A stretch of 64,000 nucleotides of DNA from Gimesia algae (lineage in GTDB: Bacteria > Planctomycetota > Planctomycetia > Planctomycetales > Planctomycetaceae): assembly GCF_007746795.1 (NCBI RefSeq), contig NZ_CP036343.1, positions 4,191,357 to 4,255,356 on the forward strand, in the 5' to 3' direction. Positions 1 through 7,218 of this stretch are shown piece after piece. The stretch's first letter is position 1. The number at the start of each line of letters is the position of its first letter. A model generated the notes under the pieces. The model did no database searches. It had not been told where the DNA came from and worked only from the letters and a program-made list of their open reading frames with translations. The translations under genes were made by a program, and so were the position numbers.

Positions 1-279
1 GAGAGAGCAACAATCCTGAATTTGAGTTGTTTAGTAATGTGTATTTTGAGGCTGAATCGTATATACCGGGATTTCCCATATGGGTTCCGTCTCTATACAG
101 ATACTCTTTTTCCACAGGCTGAGGCCCAAACTGGCAGTTGTACATCCCGCAGTACAATTTATGCAGCGAGTATCGCCGCCAGCCTAATGCTGCATCTATT
201 CACCCGTTGGCTTCGGGACATTCCTGTTGATTTGGATACCACGTTTAATCTTCTGGCAGGAGAATACACAGTCTACTGA
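1..279 (+). pseudogene. truncated 3' copy of the E1/ThiF-like gene
   Basis: From about residue [11 protein letters not shown] onward the translation closely matches the C-terminal third of the intact E1-like protein at 2890-3555, including the putative catalytic Cys in GSCTSR and the ending LLAGE. Upstream of that the match is lost: the nucleotides around 101-115 align with the intact gene only if about 8 bases are missing, which shifts the frame, and the sequence before it does not resemble an E1 adenylation domain. The GxGxxG nucleotide-binding part is absent from the window. The copy lies in inverted orientation relative to the intact gene and also carries the same downstream terminator. 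I read it as a dead duplication fragment. The gene might continue left of the window, but the frame break makes a functional enzyme unlikely. Confidence 0.75.
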
Positions 280-330
280 CGATTAAACCAAACAGACATA
301 TTTCAAAAGTGCAAACTGAAATGACAATCG

Positions 331-362
331 ATAGCGGGCCACCAGAAGGGGTGGCCCGCTAT
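331..362 (+). terminator. hairpin downstream of the E1 fragment
   Basis: A 13-bp perfect stem (starting ATAGCGGGCCACC) with a 6-base loop lies 50 bases after the stop of the E1 remnant. The same stem, with a different loop, follows the intact E1 gene at 2807-2838. This shows that the duplication carried the gene end together with its terminator. There is no long T-run, only TTTTT a few bases later. Confidence 0.6.
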
Positions 363-896
363 CCCAATTTTTAGCTATCAGAGAATCGATTGAATAGTTT
401 TCTAATTCAATGAATAGTTTCTGAAGCTATTTGTAGCAGCGTCTGTTCGACGAATGTCTGCAAAATCTTTTCTTGCTCAAGTCGAGCATTATTTTGCAGA
501 CAGTATTCAAAAGCTATTACTTCGCTCTCTGTCAAGTTGCAGGCATGGGATGCATTGTTCCATTCCTACTGACGATCTCAGTTTCATGGCTGAGCAGAGT
601 CTTTTGATCCATCATGATGTTCTGTACCTGTGGGAAGAAATTCCGCAATTGAGACAAAACTAGAAACCCGTCCACGTCTATGCCCCCAAGCTATTCGCTG
701 CGCGCTAAGGAGAGCCAAGTCCGCCTGAAGCCATTGATTCCCCCCTCAGCGACTCACCAATCGCCCCCACTTCGGTCACAATTCACACTCGCTAACTCAA
801 CAGCAACCGCCGTGCCGAATACTATTGACTGCGTCCTCTTTTGTTGTCCCCTGAGTTATTCGACTGCATGGATAGCCACTTCGGAACCTGACCTGT
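363..896. other. 534-base stretch without a convincing gene
   Basis: Short open frames exist on both strands, but none has a good ribosome binding site or recognisable product. An imperfect inverted repeat (453-466 with 491-508, core GTCTGCAAAAT) is visible. A minus-strand stretch of about 50 codons ending at 407 reads like protein but starts after a stop codon, so it may be a relic. Confidence 0.4.
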
Positions 897-1304
897 TTAT
901 ATGGCTTTGCTCAACTCTTTTATCAGGCGGTTGATCTCAGCCATGGATTTTCGGTGATGTTCAGCCAGATGCTTGTGAGCTTCACGCGTTTTCTGGTGCA
1001 GGACATCAAATTCCTGATGCTCGGTGATTAGTGTCTTATGCTCAGAGTTTTCGCCGGTCGCCTCGTGTCGTGCGATCTCGTGCTCGTGATGTTGGACGTG
1101 CATCTCATGCCGATTGATTTCCAGGTAGTGATCTTCCAGGACGACATCGTGCTGAAGGATGTAAGCCTGCGCTTGCACAAGTACTGCGAGGGCCTTTTTA
1201 TGCTCCGCTCTCCAAACGCCGATGTCGTCCAGCCAACTGGCATGTTCGCTCTGCGCCTGACGATGGTCCTGATGCATGGCGAGATGTTCTTGTTCGGTAC
1301 TCAT
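897..1304 (-). CDS. histidine-rich helical protein of unknown function
   Basis: A 135-residue, strongly charged protein that should be almost entirely alpha-helical, probably a coiled coil. It holds many histidines spaced along the helix (HVQHHEHEIARHEA, HLAEHHRKS). No signal peptide or membrane segment is seen. The ATG start is supported by GGGAG about 8 bases upstream. I do not recognise the family. The histidine pattern could bind metal, but that is inference. It stands alone between relic genes and is the only apparently intact gene left of 2.8 kb. Its neighbours in transcription direction are the enolase and lactate dehydrogenase relics, about 140 bases upstream, so it may once have belonged to their transcription unit. 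Confidence 0.7.
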   Translation of the reverse strand: MSTEQEHLAMHQDHRQAQSEHASWLDDIGVWRAEHKKALAVLVQAQAYILQHDVVLEDHYLEINRHEMHVQHHEHEIARHEATGENSEHKTLITEHQEFDVLHQKTREAHKHLAEHHRKSMAEINRLIKELSKAI

Positions 1305-1447
1305 TACTTTTCTCCCTGGGATTGAAAGTATCGTTCACGGTACATAACACAAACCAGCCGTCACACTGTACGACGGCGTGTAACATTGAGAGTGATTGTG
1401 TTGCAGTTTCGTTAACCCTTGTTTTCTATCACTACGATAAGATCACC

Positions 1448-1754
1448 TCACGACAGAAACGAGTCGATTCCAGTGCGAATCACGCTGACACTGTTCTGCA
1501 ATGTGGTCTGTTCTTGCTCGCTCAATTGTAACAGCAGCGCCGTGAAAATGCCATCACCGCCCAGCAGGTGCGGCAGCGACAGAGTGACGCCACCGAGGTG
1601 AGCATGTTCTGGACTCTGCGTACTTAACGGTCAGTATCACCCGATGGTCATTGACAATGGCTTTCACAATCCGTGCCAGTGCACAACCGATGTCGTAATA
1701 GGCGGTACCTTTGCCAGCGACCAGTCCGCTACCAACAATTCCGACCTTCATCAC
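1448..1754 (-). pseudogene. L-lactate/malate dehydrogenase relic (internal deletion plus frameshift)
   Basis: The first codons give the Rossmann start of LDH (KVGIVGSGLV). The reading then jumps directly to the C-terminal part GTAYYDIGCALARIVKAI, followed by ILTV, so roughly 200 codons are missing in frame. Near 1610-1625 the frame shifts. In the next frame the typical LDH end continues (LGGVTLSLPHLLGGDG, then LSEQEQ), stopping at 1448. A working enzyme would need about 310 residues, the catalytic His and the substrate-binding Arg, and these lie in the missing part. The start overlaps the enolase relic stop by ATGA, so the two were once translationally coupled. Confidence 0.8.
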
Positions 1755-2359
1755 TCAACTCCCCGTTTCACATCCTGACCTCGATCAAAAGTCGGAGGTC
1801 GTACGTAGGCTTGGCGCCCTGCGTACCGGGCTGCATCACCCAAGTGCTCCTCGATCCGTAACAACTGGTTGTATTTCTCCACTCGTTCACCGCGAGCCGG
1901 CGCGCCGGACTTGAGGTGGCCAGCATCCATCGCAACCGTCAGGTCCGCGATGAAGCTGTCCACTGTTTCGCCGCTACGATGAGAAACGAAAGTCCCCCAG
2001 CCCTGATTCTGAGCCATTCGCACAGCGGTGATCGTCTCAGTCACGGTGCCGATTTGATTGAGCTTGATGAGCACTGCGTTGGCAATGTTCTCGTCAATGC
2101 CGCGCGCGATCAGCGTTGGATTGGTGCAGAAAATGTCATCTCCAACCAATTCGATTCGATCGCCCAATGCGGCATTGAGTTGTTTCCATCCTGGCCAATC
2201 GTCCTGCCCCATGCCGTCTTCCAGCAAGACGAGTGGGTAGGTTGTGGACAGTTTTTCGTAATAAGTCACCATCTCTTCCGGCTCCAGATGGCGTTGTTCG
2301 CGACGCGAGTGATGAGTCTCCTCGGAAGATAACAGGGGCACAATTGAACTCCTTCCCAC
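1751..2359 (-). pseudogene. eno: enolase relic, C-terminal part only
   Basis: Residues from about 30 onward match the C-terminal 40-45% of enolase: EEMVTYYEKL, then the LEDGM and VGDDIFCTNP motifs with metal-binding acids, the catalytic Lys region AVLIKLNQIGT, and SHRSGET near the active-site loop, ending with the usual LRIEEHLGDAARYAG. Enolase is normally about 430 residues; here only about 180 are recognisable and the N-terminal domain is absent. The 5' end is therefore lost, and no start or promoter belonging to enolase is present. The remaining part has no internal stops, which suggests recent loss. It overlaps the LDH relic start by four bases. Confidence 0.85.
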
Positions 2360-2691
2360 TTTTATCCCTGAAAGCGGGCAGGTTCGTTTTTGTTGCCGTC
2401 AAGAAACCTATAAACAGCCTCCGGACCGAATACTTCGACCAGCCCCAAAGTTGACTCGCCGGGAATACTAGAATACCCAAGCTTTCAGAGCAAACAATTA
2501 AATTCATCCAATCAAGCCTGAATTCGAAAAAACGTATGAGTTCACGGATCGTGTACTCATACGTTTTATGGTTCGAAATACGGGACATCGCAAAGCTTAC
2601 GTCTTCAGTCAGCGGATTCCTTAGGAAATAATTCGAGAAACTCATAACGTAATTCAAAAGACCGTAAAGTCGTGCGGGAAGCAGTTACTCG
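2360..2691. other. gene-free junction upstream of the enolase relic
   Basis: No intact gene is visible. On the minus strand, about 2362-2480 encodes roughly 40 protein-like codons (GLVEVFGPEAVYRFLDG) ending in a stop at 2362 but lacking any start. It may be the tail of a lost gene that once preceded enolase. The family is not recognised. Confidence 0.35.
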
Positions 2692-2759
2692 GTTAGCTCC
2701 TTTCGACTCAAATCCCTCCTACGGTTTCGAAGACCGGTGCTCTATTCAGTTAAGCTAAC
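2692..2759 (-). other. degenerate tRNA-like sequence (anticodon TCG?)
   Basis: The minus strand carries a D-arm-like segment (GCTT AACTGAATA GAGC), directly followed by an anticodon-arm-like segment with loop CTTCGAA (anticodon TCG, arginine) and a T-loop-like TTTGAGTC. The outermost 7 bases at each end (GTTAGCT/AGCTAAC) are perfectly complementary. At 68 bases it is too short, the T-stem does not pair, and the D-arm overlaps the possible acceptor strand. It is probably a tRNA relic or the edge of a former attachment site rather than a working tRNA. Confidence 0.35.
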
Positions 2760-2806
2760 TCTGAAGCAGAACCTTGCATCCCTTCTCTGATAGCTAAAAA
2801 TAGGGT

Positions 2807-2838
2807 TAGCGGGCCACCACTGCAGTGGTGGCCCGCTA
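2807..2838 (-). terminator. perfect 32-base palindrome after the E1 gene
   Basis: A fully self-complementary 16-bp stem (starting TAGCGGGCCACC) lies about 50 bases downstream of the E1 stop, with TATTTTTAG following on the minus strand. It fits a transcription terminator for the ubiquitin-like operon. The same stem is found after the duplicated E1 fragment at 331-362. Confidence 0.65.
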
Positions 2839-2889
2839 GTCATTGTTATTTCTGTTTGCACTTCTTAAATATCTCTGTTAGTTTTATCT

Positions 2890-3555
2890 TCATTTTACGT
2901 AGGTTTCACCAGCAAGAAGATTGAGGGTCGTATCAAAGTCAACAGGAATATCTCGCAGCCAACGGGTAAATTGATGGATCATGATTCCGGCAGCGATACT
3001 CGCGGCATAGATTGTGCTTCGGGACGTACAGCTGCCAGTTTGGGCCTCAGCCTGTGGGAACAAAGTCTCTGAATACCGATAGAAGTCAGTTGAAGACGAA
3101 ACCGCCAGGACACGAATAATCTCTCCCAACATTCTTCCGTCCAACCAGAATTCACATTTATTGCTGACCGACCGCCAGATTGCGGACCGCGTGGAAATGG
3201 AATCAACACAACAGAAGACAGCCTCTCCAACTGGTAAAGTTGCACGATAACGATCCGAAACCCTAGTCACCTGGATCGAATCATCAAGTCGATGAATGGC
3301 ATTCGCTGTCGCTTCTACTTTAGACTGCCCTAGATCCTGTGCCCAATACCCTTGAGTCGTGATATTGGTCAATTCCACCGTGTCAAAGTCGATCAACTGA
3401 ATCTGCGGTGTCCCAATGGCCGCCAGTTGCAGGGCGACCTGACGACCAATGGCTCCCACTCCGATAACAGTCGCAGTCATCTGTGAAAGCCGTTCTGCCG
3501 AGATCAGATCACTCTGTCTCTGGAAACGATCCATAGTCATATTTAATGTATTCAA
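2890..3555 (-). CDS. E1-like ThiF-family adenylating enzyme
   Basis: This 221-residue protein should activate the C-terminus of a ubiquitin-like protein by adenylation and thioester transfer. Visible features: the Arg pair DRFQRQ (residues 9-14) that precedes the fold in E1/ThiF enzymes, the nucleotide-binding GVGAIG (32-37), the acidic [11 protein letters not shown] segment (54-64), and a candidate catalytic Cys176 in GSCTSR. It is shorter than MoeB/ThiF (about 250) and lacks the CxxC zinc pairs of ThiF. The probable start is TTG at 3555, overlapping the stop of the JAB gene in TTGA, with GGAGG six bases upstream; an in-frame ATG follows five codons later. It is the last gene of the operon, after the Ubl, E2-like and JAB genes, so its partner is probably the Ubl encoded at 5238-5456. 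Confidence 0.9.
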   Translation of the reverse strand: MNTLNMTMDRFQRQSDLISAERLSQMTATVIGVGAIGRQVALQLAAIGTPQIQLIDFDTVELTNITTQGYWAQDLGQSKVEATANAIHRLDDSIQVTRVSDRYRATLPVGEAVFCCVDSISTRSAIWRSVSNKCEFWLDGRMLGEIIRVLAVSSSTDFYRYSETLFPQAEAQTGSCTSRSTIYAASIAAGIMIHQFTRWLRDIPVDFDTTLNLLAGETYVK

Positions 3556-4178
3556 ATCTTTCCTCCTTTCAATTCGTTCTCAGCAAACAGCCAATCCTCT
3601 TCCCAGTCAAAATCTGCGGTCTGATCAAAAGCAGACTGGCGCAGGCGACGATTATGTTGCGGATGTACATGACTTAAATATTCATTCTCCCAACGCTCTG
3701 GATCACATCCGGCAAACGTTTGAGAGTAATCCCGTTTCACTGGGATCTCGAACTCAGCCTTGGGTCCCGCATTAAACCTTAGACGCGCATATGTTTGACC
3801 TGTCCGGGCCAGAATAAACATCACAGCCCAGTCGGATCGACCAAAGACACGATCAAACGTTTCTTCATCAGTTTGACTCGGCAAGGGGCAATCTCCCGGA
3901 TGCGTATGAATCCAGATCCGACCAAACTGTTCAGGACGGAGACCTACATCCACCTGATCGTCAAAGAAATTCGCGACTGCCTCATCGTCGAAAGCCACAT
4001 GAGCCAACGAGCAGGTCTGTTCCACAAGCTGCAGGTCCTGTACCAACAGCAGGTCGTCCTCTGAAGTAATCCCGAATCCACCGACTTCGGTTTCACCATA
4101 ATCACGCAGGTACAACAGTTTCGCCCAGGCAGTCGGGCTGAACCGTAGTCGCGGTAACCGGGTTTGCTGCTGAGGCAT
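3552..4178 (-). CDS. JAMM/JAB metallopeptidase (probable Ubl-processing or deconjugating enzyme)
   Basis: A JAB1/MPN-fold zinc peptidase. With the start at MPQQQ it has 208 residues. The complete JAMM signature is visible: Glu31 in EVGGFG, then HTHP (His91, His93), Ser101 and Asp104 in the spacing H-x-H-x7-S-x2-D. In related operons such enzymes trim the C-terminus of a ubiquitin-like protein or remove it from targets. That role would fit here because the neighbouring Ubl ends in GA rather than a bare glycine. The gene overlaps the 3' end of the E2-like gene by about 77 bases and ends inside the start of the E1 gene, a sign of tight coupling. Longer starts (MQKNSKK or further upstream) are possible, and no start has a strong ribosome binding site. 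Confidence 0.88.
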   Translation of the reverse strand: MPQQQTRLPRLRFSPTAWAKLLYLRDYGETEVGGFGITSEDDLLLVQDLQLVEQTCSLAHVAFDDEAVANFFDDQVDVGLRPEQFGRIWIHTHPGDCPLPSQTDEETFDRVFGRSDWAVMFILARTGQTYARLRFNAGPKAEFEIPVKRDYSQTFAGCDPERWENEYLSHVHPQHNRRLRQSAFDQTADFDWEEDWLFAENELKGGKI

Positions 4179-5154
4179 GGGTTTCCGGTAATTCTTTCTC
4201 TGTTTCTTCGAGTTCTTCTGCATCACAATCAGAGCACCTTTCATTTTCAAGTAAACAACGTTGACAGCAGTCGGCATTACACTGCATGCATTGTTTCAGA
4301 CAGGACGAACAGCAGTTGCTGTGACAGCTGTCACAGTGCGACAAACACTCATGGCAAAACGGACAATCGCAGTCCGAACAATCCCGGGCACACTCCGTGC
4401 AGAGTGCGATTTCACAGTTTTCACAGCGTGTCTGTTCGTTGGCTGCAATCACATCAGCGCACTCGGTACATTCGACACTATGCCAGTCAGATAATTCCAC
4501 GTAAGGGCTGCCGGGGTTATAAGTTCGCAACAAGCTGACCACCATCGTGAAAAAATCAAACAGACGTCCCTGTTCCAGCGACCGGCGTATTGCCAGACGT
4601 CCGTCCCCTTCGCAGACGACTTCTGATTGAACGTGCGGATGCGTGACACAGTCATTGACGAACGCCGGATTTGGGTCCGTGGCGATCACCCGATAAGGGG
4701 ATGAAACATCCATTTTTAGATTTCCATATTTGAGACAAATCTCAAATGGCCCTAGATAGACGGCCTCCAGTTCAATCGGCTCTGTGACAACAGAAATGGT
4801 CTGCGCACGTAGATCCAGCTTCAGTTCACCGAATTCTTCTTCTAAAGCCAGCAATTCTGCATAGAGTTCCCTGACGGAAGAAATCTGCTGCTGTGATGAA
4901 TCAGACATCAATTCCGCATGTAGTGCTGTCAGTTGTTGAATTAACTGGGCAAGACCAGTTTTCAGATCTCGTTCCAGCTTTGATGCAGCCAAATCCCAAT
5001 CCCTGTGTTGTGCCCGCTGACGTTTCCGAATCAAGCGATCACAGTGCCACCAGTCTTCGAAAGGCAGTTTTAATTGTGTCGCAGAGTCTTCTGATACCAG
5101 ACGCTGATAAATTTGACTGGCAGTCCGCCAGAGTCGTTTTCGTGGAAGTTGCAT
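4102..5154 (-). CDS. E2-like (UBC-fold) protein fused to a Cys-rich, possibly RING-like zinc tail
   Basis: Starting at ATG 5154 (SD AGAGGAG), the protein has 350 residues. Residues 1-110 are helical and charged, with a probable coiled coil (55-110). Residues about 118-224 show an E2-like pattern: beta strands, then HPHV (172-175), a Cys nine residues after the His (Cys181, where E2 enzymes carry the thioester Cys), and a C-terminal helix with [11 protein letters not shown] resembling the LL-x-x-PNP segment of E2s. Residues 229-310 contain 23 cysteines, mostly CxxC pairs, enough for several zinc sites, as in tandem RING/treble-clef or B-box-like modules. A Pro/Thr-rich tail follows. The Ubl gene lies directly upstream and JAB and E1 directly downstream. 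The E2 assignment is pattern-based. The RING reading is weaker; the tail could be another zinc-binding fold. Confidence 0.75.
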   Translation of the reverse strand: MQLPRKRLWRTASQIYQRLVSEDSATQLKLPFEDWWHCDRLIRKRQRAQHRDWDLAASKLERDLKTGLAQLIQQLTALHAELMSDSSQQQISSVRELYAELLALEEEFGELKLDLRAQTISVVTEPIELEAVYLGPFEICLKYGNLKMDVSSPYRVIATDPNPAFVNDCVTHPHVQSEVVCEGDGRLAIRRSLEQGRLFDFFTMVVSLLRTYNPGSPYVELSDWHSVECTECADVIAANEQTRCENCEIALCTECARDCSDCDCPFCHECLSHCDSCHSNCCSSCLKQCMQCNADCCQRCLLENERCSDCDAEELEETEKELPETHASAANPVTATTVQPDCLGETVVPA

Positions 5155-5237
5155 TGTCTCCTCTTTCAAAAAATGGATTCCAGAACAGGCTGCCGGGTAT
5201 TAAACCCCGACAGCCTGTGGAAATATAAAAGCCAGGG

Positions 5238-5456
5238 TCACGCCCCCTCGATTTTCGTGGGCGTTATGGAAATCCGGTCCCCATCCTGTAACCGCTGGTT
5301 TGGGGGACATGGCTGGCGATTCACGCGAATCAAGTAATCGCGTGCTTCTGCATCCCCCATCTTCTGTTCGAATAGTTGTGCCACCGTGGTTTCTGCGGAG
5401 ACCTCGATATAATCAGCGAAACCACCGCCATCATTATTGATCAATAAAAGCTTCAT
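5238..5456 (-). CDS. ubiquitin-like beta-grasp protein
   Basis: A 72-residue protein with the beta-grasp pattern of ThiS/MoaD/ubiquitin: an opening strand MKLLLINN, a second strand YIEVSAETT leading into the helix VAQLFEQKM, then YLIRVNRQP, the turn [12 protein letters not shown] typical of ThiS/MoaD (LxDGDxVxxxP) and a short tail ending KIEGA. It should be the protein activated by the E1 and carried by the E2-like protein encoded just downstream. Mature ubiquitin-like proteins normally end in Gly; here one Ala follows the Gly, so removal by the JAB peptidase, or use of an unusual C-terminus, must be considered. The start is supported by GGAAGG eight bases upstream. It resembles the small Ubl (protein C) of PRTRC-type cassettes in size and in company with ThiF. 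Confidence 0.85.
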   Translation of the reverse strand: MKLLLINNDGGGFADYIEVSAETTVAQLFEQKMGDAEARDYLIRVNRQPCPPNQRLQDGDRISITPTKIEGA

Positions 5457-5508
5457 AGAAGTCCTTCCAGTTTCTGTTTAAATTTCGTTAAAAACACACA
5501 TTGTTTGT

Positions 5509-5700
5509 TTATGTGAGAGGCTGCCGTTTGCGACGTCGTTTCCTGCGGCGTGTATTACCTTTCACACCCCGTCGTCCCTTGATGCGACCAGCGTGCAACG
5601 TTTGCCGCAGGACTGACTGCGCATTCGATCGTGCACTGAGGTCCTCTGAGACAGTTCGACAGCATTCGCACGGTTGAAGATCAGGCCACCACCGGTTCAT
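5509..5700 (-). CDS. small Arg-rich protein, unknown
   Basis: A 63-residue frame beginning inside the end of the preceding gene (20-base overlap). It has a Trp/Cys-containing N-terminus (NRWWPDLQPCECCR) and a very basic tail ending RRRKRRRKRQPLT, so nucleic-acid binding or a high pI is likely. The family is not recognised. Its position directly before the Ubl gene and the overlapping arrangement favour a real gene. The overlapping start and absence of a clear ribosome binding site keep confidence moderate. Confidence 0.45.
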   Translation of the reverse strand: MNRWWPDLQPCECCRTVSEDLSARSNAQSVLRQTLHAGRIKGRRGVKGNTRRRKRRRKRQPLT

Positions 5701-5896
5701 GGTGCGCCCCTTGTCGCTGGGAATTCAGTCGATTGGTTTCCAGTTCATCCCAATCGATCACATAGGGCCCCGATTCTTCTGCTACCGGATCAATGAGCTC
5801 ATCGGGCTCCGCCAGTAAAAATCCCAGACGTTTCACTGTTGACATGCTTTCGCCGGTTGCCAGGGCAACGGCCCGATTTAAGTCTGCCTGTTTCAT
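5681..5896 (-). CDS. small conserved-looking protein, possible HTH-like N-terminus
   Basis: A 71-residue protein. The first 30 residues (KQADLNRAVALATGES, then STVKRLGFLL) read like the helix-turn-helix of a small DNA-binding or adaptor protein: an acidic first helix, a turn with TGES, then a basic second helix. The C-terminus is acidic and unstructured. The ATG start has GGAG eight bases upstream. It is the first gene after the hairpin at 5929-5974 and therefore heads the Ubl half of the locus. I recall similar short frames on mobile elements of environmental bacteria, but no function is known to me. A regulatory role is only a guess from position. Confidence 0.65.
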   Translation of the reverse strand: MKQADLNRAVALATGESMSTVKRLGFLLAEPDELIDPVAEESGPYVIDWDELETNRLNSQRQGAHHEPVVA

Positions 5897-5928
5897 CAGT
5901 TGTCTCCTTCGATATGAAAATGTTTAAA

Positions 5929-5974
5929 CAAAAAAAGCCCCGGCCCTGCAGAGACGATTCTGCAAGACCGGGGC
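5929..5974 (-). terminator. strong intrinsic terminator/attenuator inside the locus
   Basis: On the minus strand a GC-rich hairpin (outer stem GCCCCGG/CCGGGGC, inner stem TGCAGA/TCTGCA) runs directly into TTTTTTT. It sits between the stop of the 81-residue gene and the start of the 71-residue gene, only about 33 bases before the latter. Either transcription of the Ubl half depends on readthrough, or a promoter overlaps the hairpin. Confidence 0.75.
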
Positions 5975-5996
5975 GTACTGTTGTGAAATTCAATTA

Positions 5997-6242
5997 TCAG
6001 GGGCTGTGGGAGAGCCAATGCTGCTCCAGCCAGTCCGTTTCTGATTTCAGGGCAGCACTCCGCTGTGTGAAAGGTCCCAGTTGCGGCCCATCCACGGGGG
6101 ACAGATCCACGAGCCACTGACCTGCTACATTCGGTTCGACATAAGAGCCACGTGAAATGGTCAGTCGACCGATGGTTGCCAGATCAATGGCTTCCGAGTA
6201 AACGCAGTGCACTGTCCCCTGTGGCGAGATCAAAATTTTCAT
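5997..6242 (-). CDS. conserved small protein, unknown function
   Basis: An 81-residue soluble protein starting MKILISPQG with a likely beta-rich N-terminal half (VHCVYSEAIDL, LTISRGSYVEP) and a helical end rich in Trp (WLEQHWLSHSP). The segment GQWLVDLSPVDGPQLGPF reads like a conserved core. No catalytic motif is evident. It is coupled to the 313-residue gene, ending that gene's transcription unit before the terminator at 5929-5974. The gene order (AAA+ ATPase, 313-residue protein, this protein) suggests a common complex; its biochemical role is unknown. Confidence 0.7.
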   Translation of the reverse strand: MKILISPQGTVHCVYSEAIDLATIGRLTISRGSYVEPNVAGQWLVDLSPVDGPQLGPFTQRSAALKSETDWLEQHWLSHSP

Positions 6243-6251
6243 CTGGCATCC

Positions 6252-7193
6252 TTATTTTGGAGTTCGGATAATTTGTCGCCGCGGCCGGTCGATCAACAGA
6301 CCATCCAGGGCTGCCTGGACCCCCGATAACTCAGATGCGACCTGCTGACGGAGTTCACCGCGCTTGCGCAATTCCTGGGGCTGGATGCCCTGCACGATCC
6401 CCTGACACTGCGCTACCAGAGTATCCAGCTGTTCGTTGGAACGCACATTCAGGGAGCGGAACCGTTCAAAGAACTCGTGCAGGTTACCGATGGCGGAATC
6501 ACGGAAAACTTTGGGCCGGCCATCGGCCTGACCACTCAAACGGTCCGTCAGATGCGATACCAACTGTGACAGCTCTCCCAGAAAGGCGTCTTCGGCCAGC
6601 CTGACCGCTTCCTCAAACCGCGACTGCACGCGCTGGCATTCCTGCTCATACAGTTCCGGATTGAGCTGTCTTAAATAATCCGGCGGTTCGACGCTGGGAA
6701 AATCCCAGGAAACCTCGAACAGACCAGTCAGCGTCATGGGATAATCATCGTCGTTGAAGAGACTCCCCAGGCGCTCCCGGGCTGCTGACTTCAGGGACAA
6801 GTATTGTTCATCCAGTTGTGAAACCGCTTCGTTAAGCTCAACCGTAAACTGGTTCATCTGCTCCTGAAAAGCAGTCAAGGCATCCTGCCGCAATAACCGT
6901 ATCCCGGGTTCTGGAAACGGCAGGCTGATTGAAGTCCAGTATGATCGCACCCGCTGCCGGACCGCATTTACGGCCCGGAACCGGGGATGCCCCGTATCCA
7001 GCAGTTTTTTTCCGGCACTCAGGAACGTCCCTTCCGCCCCAAACGATTCGGCAGCCTGAGTCTTCTGGTCGCGTGTCAAGGATTTGCGTGTGCCAAACCA
7101 TTCAAAACTGATGCGTGTGGCGCACATCGTTGATCGTAGCCGATCGATGGGATCGGTGCGGGTATTTACTTCATCAATAGCAGTCATGGTCAT
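6252..7193 (-). CDS. conserved coiled-coil protein next to the AAA+ ATPase, unknown function
   Basis: A 313-residue soluble protein, mostly alpha-helical with long charged heptad-like stretches (about residues 110-230 and 270-300) and no signal peptide. Near the N-terminus it has EWFGTRKSL followed by basic and acidic helices; in the middle LTGLFEVSWDFPSVEPPDYL is the most distinctive segment. A good ribosome binding site (AAGGAG) precedes the first ATG, and a second ATG follows two codons later. It lies 25 bases downstream of the AAA+ gene. Proteins of this size often sit beside MoxR- or Ycf46-type ATPases as partners or substrates. The assignment to any named family is not safe from sequence reading alone. 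Confidence 0.75.
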   Translation of the reverse strand: MTMTAIDEVNTRTDPIDRLRSTMCATRISFEWFGTRKSLTRDQKTQAAESFGAEGTFLSAGKKLLDTGHPRFRAVNAVRQRVRSYWTSISLPFPEPGIRLLRQDALTAFQEQMNQFTVELNEAVSQLDEQYLSLKSAARERLGSLFNDDDYPMTLTGLFEVSWDFPSVEPPDYLRQLNPELYEQECQRVQSRFEEAVRLAEDAFLGELSQLVSHLTDRLSGQADGRPKVFRDSAIGNLHEFFERFRSLNVRSNEQLDTLVAQCQGIVQGIQPQELRKRGELRQQVASELSGVQAALDGLLIDRPRRQIIRTPK

Positions 7194-7218
7194 ATTAGCT
7201 CCTTAAATAGAGTGTGGT

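Noticed and set aside
407-640. possible frameshifted minus-strand gene relic (ends ...EQTLLQIASETIH)
   Set aside because: Protein-like composition over about 50 codons, but no start and no recognised family; too weak for a feature of its own.
454-663. 69-residue plus-strand open frame
   Set aside because: No ribosome binding site and no recognisable sequence; the opposite strand is at least as protein-like, so neither is called.
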